Shown here in pieces: positions 57,309-64,000 of a stretch of 64,000 nucleotides of DNA (positions are counted from its first letter, which is position 1; every line of letters begins with the position of its first letter). This stretch comes from Malachius bipustulatus (lineage: Eukaryota; Arthropoda; Insecta; Coleoptera; Melyridae), in NCBI GenBank assembly GCA_910589415.1, contig OU342634.1, positions 22,317,144-22,381,143 on the forward strand, read 5' to 3'. Under the pieces are notes generated by a model that was not told where the DNA came from, made no database searches, and saw only the letters and a program-made list of their open reading frames with translations. The position numbers were made by a program, and so were the translations under genes.

Positions 57309-59244
57309 TGTGATAACTGATAAGTGTTTTGACGATTGTAACTTGTTTACATTACTATAAAAACAAACTTGCCTAACAACGACAACCCATCTACTTGATC
57401 ATACCTACATTTTATATTATATTATTATATTATTCAACAAAGTGGATAAGTTTTCAATTCAATTTCAATGATTACCGTACACTTTTTCACGTACACTTCC
57501 AAATATAAACTGAGGTTACTGGTTAGGTTAGAAACATTGAATAAAGAAGAAAAAGGAAGGAGCATATGATCGATTTCACGTGTTATCCTAGGGAACCAAC
57601 TCAGCCACATTGCTCAACCAGAGATGACTCATAATCATTCATGGTTCTGACCTCTGACGTGTCCTGTGTTTCACTCTTGGGTTTTTTTTTGTGTTTAATT
57701 GTAGTATATTTTGTTGTAAAACGTTAAAGTGTGATGCAATATTTAATAGTTATATAATATAATGTAGGTTAGTGAAGTTATTGGCGTTTAATCAGCTTTA
57801 AAAACTGAAGCAGCCGCCATATTGGTAAACCATCCCGTTCAACGTCAAATCCACACATGCTCCTTTCTGTTAGAAAGTCGACTTTAGCTACCAACATCTC
57901 AATATTGTAACCTACAAACAACAATTTCCCCAGATTTCCACTTCAGTTATGTCATTTAATTGATGAAAAATAGGACAGGTTCTAAAAATTTTGTAAATAT
58001 TTTGGATACAAACTTGAGCGCCCCCTGCCCGCGAGGTGCCGTAACTAAAAAGCATTTATGGCGGTGGTGGGGGTATAGCGGTTGGCGGGATATTTAAATT
58101 TAAATTATATCTTTGAATTCTGACTATTTGGAAGTCCACATAATAATTAATTAACACAATTTTCAATAATAACGTCAGCGAATATTCGTTACTATTGAAA
58201 AGTGCATTAATATTATTTGTGGTTAAATTAAAAGAACAGGTACGTTTATTATTAACTTTTATTGATTAGTTTTTTATAGTTAAAAAGGCAACCAATTGTA
58301 TAGTTAAAAAGTATTATAAGTATCTCATAGGTATAAAAAAAAATATCTTGAAAGATTTTTAAAGCTATGTAACAAATATTCCTGTTAACATAGGTATACA
58401 TCCAATTTTCAAATTTATTATAGTTTTTATATCAAAATACCTACATTATAATACCTCAAAAAATATAGTAAGTATCATTTAATTACCTCTAAACAGATGA
58501 AAACATGGGGCATTTGCTGATGAAGTATAATCCGTTGAAATTTGGAAAATTTAACTTTAAGGCTACAATAATACTTAATAAGTTCCTATTTACATAAACT
58601 TACATAAAGTTAAAAAAATTGGTGTCGAATTAATAAGCTGAAAAATACGGCAGCTCCCGTATTTCTTCTTGAAGTCCACCAGTTCACTATATGGATACTT
58701 TTCTGTCATTCAGTGAACACACGTGTTCATGTTCAGGGGACCCTTTCACTACATGCTAATGTGGAACCTGTGAAAGAAATTCTATATTCAAACAAACGTA
58801 TAACATACCTATAATAAATGATGAAGAATTGATATAAGTACCAGAAAGCACATTTCTAACTATTTATATCTTTTACTTACCAGATTAAATTACTGCTGCC
58901 TTTCAATGATATTTTCTGGACTTATTTAAGCACTGCAAATCACCCAAATAACATGCAAATTGTAAAATAAGTGGTGAACAGGACGCAAATTTAAATTTCT
59001 TTGTATTTATTTTATTAGTTGTCAAATAGTTTCCAATGAAAAGAAAGTCCGATTGATCACGATGCCTAACGGGTAATAAGAACGAATGCTTGTCAATTAA
59101 AATTGACGAAAAATAGGACAACTTCCCTAAACTAAAAAATTTATCAAAAATTGGAGACAAAACTTGTATGAATTTGTCCTAAATTTAGGATCCTAAAAAA
59201 TTGACTAAAACTTGTACTAAAAAATGGATCGTTACATATGGGCT

Positions 59245-60012
59245 TAAGAATACATCATCTCGTTATGTTTCTTACTCCTTCTATTGCATTGCATAGTCAA
59301 TCGAGTTAAAATGGGACGTATTGTCAGAAATACGTTTGAATCGTCAGCAATTCTAAAAAGATGAGCGAGAGTGAGACGGAAGTATCGACTCGCGTCTTGA
59401 TACGCTTAGATTGATACGATAAGATTGTCGTCCAGCTCATCGGCTACTGTCAGTTGACAGTGACAGCGCTAAATATACTGATGAGATTTGTTATTTGAAA
59501 CGTTTTTAATACGAAATTAGCAGAATTCCTGTGTTATATTGTACGGTGTGATAAACTATGAGTAACTTAATTTCGCGAATGCCTGAAAATCTATTTCCTT
59601 GTTTTGCCTGGGAAACGATTGAACTCCCTAGTACGTGGACTTGTGGTTAAATTGCTGGAATATTTTACTTGCAAATAAGAAAACGGAGGTGTTATTCTTT
59701 CTTTTAAACGGCAACCATCAGGTAGGTGACATGATATTTCTATCACGATGAAAACAATAATTATTATCATTCTTATTTACTTGCATTATATAATATTTGT
59801 TATTAAAAAGTTGCAAGGCACTACTTCGTCAATAACTTGTCGAAATAATATATTTATAGGATATTCATTATTCCTCAACACACGCCACTGACACGAACTG
59901 CGATACCACATCTGGTTCGACTTAGAAATAAGTGTACTATTCAAATCGAATTAAATGAAATTGTTTAGTCAGAATCAGTGTGGCATGACAACGGACAACT
60001 CTCAGTGTACAG
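59245..60012. other. Right part of the element interrupted by the Harbinger pair
   Basis: Unique sequence of moderate GC ending in ACAACGGACAACTCTCAGTG and TACAG, the complement of the string at 48760. Joined across the Harbinger pair, the host element would be about 0.8 kb. A 30-codon frame at 59558 and a CATCAG|GTAGGT donor-like site near 59720 are visible, so a non-coding exon is possible but unsupported. Confidence 0.5.
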
Positions 60013-60036
60013 AGAGTAAGTAATATCTGTGACCGT

Positions 60037-61578
60037 TACTGAAATATCCTGAAAAAAACTGAAAAATGTAGAATTCTTATTTTTGTCATCTTTCTTATTA
60101 TTGGAAATTAATAATTAATTTTTTGTAGGCTTATACAGGGTGAATTATAAAAAACGCCCCAAGCGATAACTCCGTTAATTTTGAAGATATGACAAAACTT
60201 TTATACAAAGTGGCGCCGTTTATCATCATCTATATGTTGAGATAAACGCTCGATCAACACAACTTCCTGTTTAACCGGAAGTAACATCAACTTCGGGTTT
60301 TTAAATAGAACACGCTGTAAAACTTTATATTTTTTAAATGTCTGAAGAAATCTAATACAGGTGGTTTTCACCATTGGAATTTAGATTGAGCGGTTTATCA
60401 GTTATAAACAAGTGAAGATCGAAAATTTTCAACTTCAAAGCAGCGTAGAACTAGAACGGCTCAAGATATCTAAAAACGGTTTACATGTCCCTATCTTAAC
60501 TTTTCACATAGTATCCTACTATGTGGTTTAAATTTTAATACAGGGTGGTGAAAAATCTGATAATTTTCATCACCCTGCTGTATTAAAATTTAAACCACAT
60601 AGTAGGATACTATGTGAAAAGTTAAGATAGGGACATGTAAACCGTTTTTAGATATCTTGAGCCGTTCTAGTTCTACGCTGCTTTGAAGTTGAAAATTTTC
60701 GATATTCACTTGTTTATAACTCATAAACCGCTCAATCTAAATTCCAATGGTGAAAACCACCTGTATTAGATTTCTTCAGACATTTAAAAAATATAAAGTT
60801 TTACAGGGTGTTCTATTTAAAAACCCGAAGTTGATGTTACTTCCGGTTAAACAGGAAGTTGTGTTGATCGAGCGTTTATCTCAACATATAGATGATGATA
60901 AACGGCGCCACTTTGTATAAAAAAGTTTTGTCATATCTTCAAAATTAACGGAGTTATCGCTTGGGGCGTTTTTTATAATTCACCCTGTATAAGCCGGTAT
61001 AGAGCTATCCCATTGGCATTTCAAAAAAAAAAAAAAGCCAACTTGATCCCCGAGTTTTCATAGTCGACTTTTATTTTTCTTATGACCGCCATATCGATGC
61101 ATTCGGTGAAATAGTTTTCCAATTTTTTTTTTTAAAGAAAAATTTGAAGATTTTTTTTTTTTAAATGTAATATATGTATTATTTTTCGTTTCCTTGATTT
61201 TTTTAATACCGAATGACACGAAAAACCATATTGCGGCCATAAGAAAAATAAAAGTCGACTTGAAAATTGAGATCTGTGTGGGCTTTGAAAATTTTTAAAA
61301 ATTAAATGGATAGCTGCTGACGACTTATGTAAACCTATACAAAAAATAAATAATTTATTTTCAATGATAAAAAAGGCATAACTGAAAAAAGGAATTTAGA
61401 TTTTTCAGTTTTTTTTCTGGATATTCCAGCAACGCCTGAAGTTTCTATAAATTTTGTTCCAGATTCTTAATAAGCATAGAATTGTGCAACTTTTCTCTAA
61501 TTTAACCTACCATATATCTATTACCGTTTACGAGATTCCAATGATGGGTAGTACCTATAAAAAATTCCCACCCTGTAT
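60037..61578. repeat. Second large copy of the ATGGCCGCCAT foldback family
   Basis: Shares ACTGAAATATCCTGAAAAAA, TTTTTTGTAGGCTTA, GTTTTCATAGTCGACTTTTA, the GACCGCCATAT / ATTGCGGCCAT pair, AGCAACGCCTGAAGTTTC and TTGTGCAACTTTTCTCTAAT with 46852-48603. The left end is truncated and the left arm is split by the hairpin element at 60136. Confidence 0.8.
60136..60987. mobile_element. Near-perfect 852-bp hairpin element, CAGGGTG ends
   Basis: Begins CAGGGTGAATTATAAAAAAC and ends with its exact complement. Arms of about 405 bp pair almost base for base (for example CCGGAAGTAACATCAACTTC with GAAGTTGATGTTACTTCCGG). TA flanks both ends (60134-60135 and 60988-60989). The centre contains a second CAGGGTGGTGAAAA/TTTTCATCACCCTG pair, as if two ends had fused. 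No protein. Confidence 0.9.
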
Positions 61579-62030
61579 AGGTACACTACTTCACCATAAG
61601 CTTGCAAGCCACGAACCGCCAATGTGAAAATGCAAATCTGCAAGCTAATTTGAACAGTGTTCTCAAAATAGAATAATTTCATTTGGCCGCACGATTAATT
61701 TCTCCTTATTTGACCGCACGAAAAATAGGTACCTACCTATACCTACCTATTAAAAAAAAAAAACAATAAATTTGAAAGTATGAGTGGGAATGTTTTGATT
61801 TTTTTTACACGTCAAGAAGGGCTTTAAGACCGTAAATAAATTTTGATTAAAAATATTAAAATAAATATTGATGATGAATAAAACACTAATGTTTTATAAA
61901 ATTCTACCGTATTAAAAAAACATTGGTGTTTTATTCATCATCAATAAGTATGCAGAGATTCTACAAAGTAAGGGTTGAAAACATAAATTTTATTAAAATA
62001 AATGACGTCACTATATAATATCGCACAAGA
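61579..62030. other. Intergenic DNA with a short hairpin
   Basis: No gene. TATTGATGATGAATAAAACA near 61866 pairs with TGTTTTATTCATCATCAATA near 61927, an inverted repeat of about 21 bp with a 35-40-bp loop. Confidence 0.6.
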
Positions 62031-62350
62031 CGCGCGGTCGTTGGCCCATAACTGTTCCTCGGTCATGGGGCATCTGAAAAAAAATTGTAAGCTTTTCGTG
62101 AGTAATCACTACAATGTAGCAAGGGAATTTTTGTAACAACTTGATAGTTTTTTTTTTCTTACCGTTTTTGCTTCTAAAATTTGGGTGAAAAATTGATTTT
62201 TTTTCGGTTCACCATATTTTTTTTATTGATCGAAACAAAAAATCCCCATACATTGTAGTGATACCTGTTCACGAATAAGCTTATTATTATTATTTTTTTC
62301 TTTCAGATGTCTGTTGACCAAGGAACAACTGCGACAACGACCGCGCATAT
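62031..62350. repeat. Foldback of about 320 bp
   Basis: GCGCGGTCGTTG at the left pairs with CAACGACCGCGC at the right, and GTTCCTCGGTCA, CATCTGAAA, AAGCTT.TTCGTGA and CACTACAATGTA follow in mirrored order. The arms are imperfect, about 110 bp. Confidence 0.75.
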
Positions 62351-62451
62351 CGTTTTTAAGCGAAATGTATTCATGTTCCTAAAGTTCTTGAAGTTGTGTA
62401 AAAAAAAACAAAACATTCCGATTCATACTTTATAGTTATTTTCAGGGCCGG

Positions 62452-64000
62452 GCCTAGCCTATTTGCCGCCTGCGTGCTGATACAAAAATTACCGCCCCCT
62501 CCCTCCTCTCAAGGAATAATGTCTATCTAAAGGATGGCAAAAAGCAATTTCTTGTAGGTAAAAATTAGACACCATAATAGAAATATACATTTATTAGATT
62601 AGATAAATTCTGCCGGGTTTCTAAATGAGTTATGTCAAAGATATGTTAGCATTAGACTGTAACCGGGGGGTCTGAGGGCTACGTAGTATCCCCCAGGAAT
62701 GATGCAGCAGACACTCCAGATGCAGCACACTGATGAGTTTCAGTATAACGAAACACGTGTCTGTGCTTGTTCTGGTACTCTGGAAGGCTCTGCTGTTGGA
62801 TGCGGAAGCAAACTCTCTAGTTGGAGTTTCGGGCACTGCCATCATGACAACTGTTATGGGCGATGGAGGAATTCTCCGAACCCACCTAACAGGCTAGTAA
62901 TAATTGCACTCTATGTGCTTATACTCATTGACCTACAATAATTCATTATCAATATACAAGATGTTTACTGTAAGGTTGGCCAAACTTCACAGGCTGATTC
63001 TTCAGACTAATAAACAATGAAAAAAAAATTATACACAGGGGTGTCCGGAAACACTTCCTAAGAAAGATATAAGCCTTCGAAGTTTCAAGAATTTAATTCT
63101 AAAAGTTTATGAAACGATAAAAATAATAACGGAACAACCTTACAGTAAGCACCCTGTATATAATAATTATTAGTAACCATTCATTATTAGTAACCATTCA
63201 TTATTAGTAACTATAGCCTCTGTTATTATTTTTATGGTTTCAAAATTTTTTAAATGAAATTCTTGAAACTTTGGAGGCCGGAAAGTTTTCTTATGAAGTG
63301 TTTCCGGACACCCCTGTATATAATTTTTTTTCACTATTATAGTCTGAATAATCAGCCTGTGAAGTTTGGCCAACCTTAAAGTAAACACTCTGTAGACCAC
63401 TCTCTAGGTACCTGCCTAATTTTATTATGGGACAACCTGAATCAGGTTCGGAGTTCCGCGGGTATAGTCTGTACAGGCCAGAGTCGTTCTAAGATATTTG
63501 AGGACTATAATATGTTGACCACTGAAAGTAATGCGCCCTTTTTCATAAGAAATGCGTATAGGATGGCTAACACCGGGAATAAGCCAGTGACGACTGATGG
63601 ATTACAAAGTTAGTAGAGTGTGGATTCTAAATTTAACACTAGTTACGTTTGTCAGGCTCCAAAGAAAATCCGCAGCATGCGAAATTATTTTCAATGTTCA
63701 AAGTCACGCTACTTCAATAAAAACTTCCGCCCCCAAAAGGCTTGCGCCCCTTGCCTATAGCCCTATTAATTCTGTGGTTAGGAAGGCCCTGACATGTAAC
63801 ATTATGGAAAGTTGCCCCGGATGCTGCAAGCGCCCCCCGTTTCCCTGGCTATACTACCCAATAATTAATTCTATCATGATATTTTAATATTTTTTGTTAT
63901 TGTTATGAATTATAATTTTTTTTTTGCTTCCGCCCGCCGCCCCTATGCACTTGCCGCCTGCGTGCGGGCACGCACTGCACGCCTGCACGCCCATTTCTTG
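62452..64000. mobile_element. Start of a probable hAT-like repeat, incomplete
   Basis: CAGGGCCGGGCCTAGCC followed by TTGCCGCCTGCGTGC is a style of end common for hAT elements in insects. GCCGCC-rich pieces recur near 63730 and 63930-64000 (TTGCCGCCTGCGTGC again near 63952). The other end is outside the window or is the inverted GC-rich tail at the right edge. No transposase frame was found; 62640-62880 is GC-richer but unassigned. Confidence 0.35.
62957..63392. repeat. Foldback with TA flanks inside the hAT-like region
   Basis: CAAGATGTTTACTGTAAGG at the left pairs with CCTTAAAGTAAACACTCTG at the right. Arms continue through TTGGCCAAACTTCACAGGCT, ACAGGGGTGTCCGGAAACAC and CTTTGGAGG/CCTTCGAAG to an axis near 63175. 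An extra internal end (CCTTACAGTAAGCACCCTG near 63140) repeats the terminal sequence. Confidence 0.75.

Larger units (their letters stand above)
54514..59244 (+). mobile_element. PIF/Harbinger transposon, copy 2 (4731 bp)
   Basis: Begins immediately after the single TAA that ends copy 1 and finishes with TAA at 59245-59247. Base-for-base the same as copy 1 (constant offset of 5720 up to 52760) except for the missing 984-bp insert, its TA, and at least one substitution (49298 A, 55018 G). Confidence 0.95.

Noticed and set aside
62630..62941. Opposed frames of 71 and 80 codons in a GC-richer block
   Set aside because: Neither shows a known motif, the block lies in a probable hAT-like repeat and both strands are open, which argues composition rather than coding.

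Overview
This is a window of insect nuclear DNA. It is AT-rich, its genes have short GT-AG introns, and three genes are orthologues of familiar animal genes: cramped (crm), a cytosolic 5'-nucleotidase III, and a dacapo/p27-type CDK inhibitor. The repeat content (gypsy LTR element, jockey/CR1-like LINE relics, PIF/Harbinger transposons with a MADF partner gene, many foldback elements and MITEs, frequent TAGGTACCTACC-like strings) fits an insect with a transposon-rich genome. I cannot fix the order from sequence alone.

Layout. 1-660 is a minisatellite of seven units of about 92 bp. 2610-4280 is a decayed LINE. 6109-15594 holds two tandem, co-linear paralogues of 1148 and 1174 aa, each encoded in one long exon that begins a few bases after a splice acceptor. 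They look like alpha-helical solenoids and I recognise no domain; they are the best candidates here for undescribed biology. 15841-22613 is transposon territory: a 1.96 kb DNA transposon relic and a deleted gypsy element with both LTRs and a TACA target duplication. 24220-25621 (minus) is a two-exon dacapo-like CDK inhibitor of 181 aa. 26141-34394 is nested foldbacks and MITEs, two copies of a small hydrophobic ORF, a mariner-like transposase fragment and a THAP-domain transposon relic. 36354-38810 (plus) is cramped. 39519-46009 (minus) is the six-exon nucleotidase (297 aa after splicing), whose introns have filled with a LINE, a probable Penelope-like fragment and MITEs; one intron uses a GC donor. 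46852-48603 is a large foldback. 48794-59244 contains two almost identical PIF/Harbinger elements head to tail, separated only by one TAA, each with a DDE transposase and a convergent MADF gene; the first alone carries a 984-bp insert full of GGACGTCC palindromes. The pair sits inside an older element whose matching ends lie at 48760 and 60012. 60037-64000 is more foldback DNA, including a nearly perfect 852-bp hairpin, and the start of a probable hAT-like repeat that runs off the window.

Functionally the host genes are independent: a chromatin/SANT protein, a nucleotide phosphatase, a cell-cycle inhibitor and a duplicated unknown. I see no operon-like relation. Most of the rest is repeat DNA whose nested insertions can be ordered because empty sites survive inside the window. 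Exon coordinates and splice phases were worked out by hand and the reading frames close; homology calls come from recognised motifs, not from a search.
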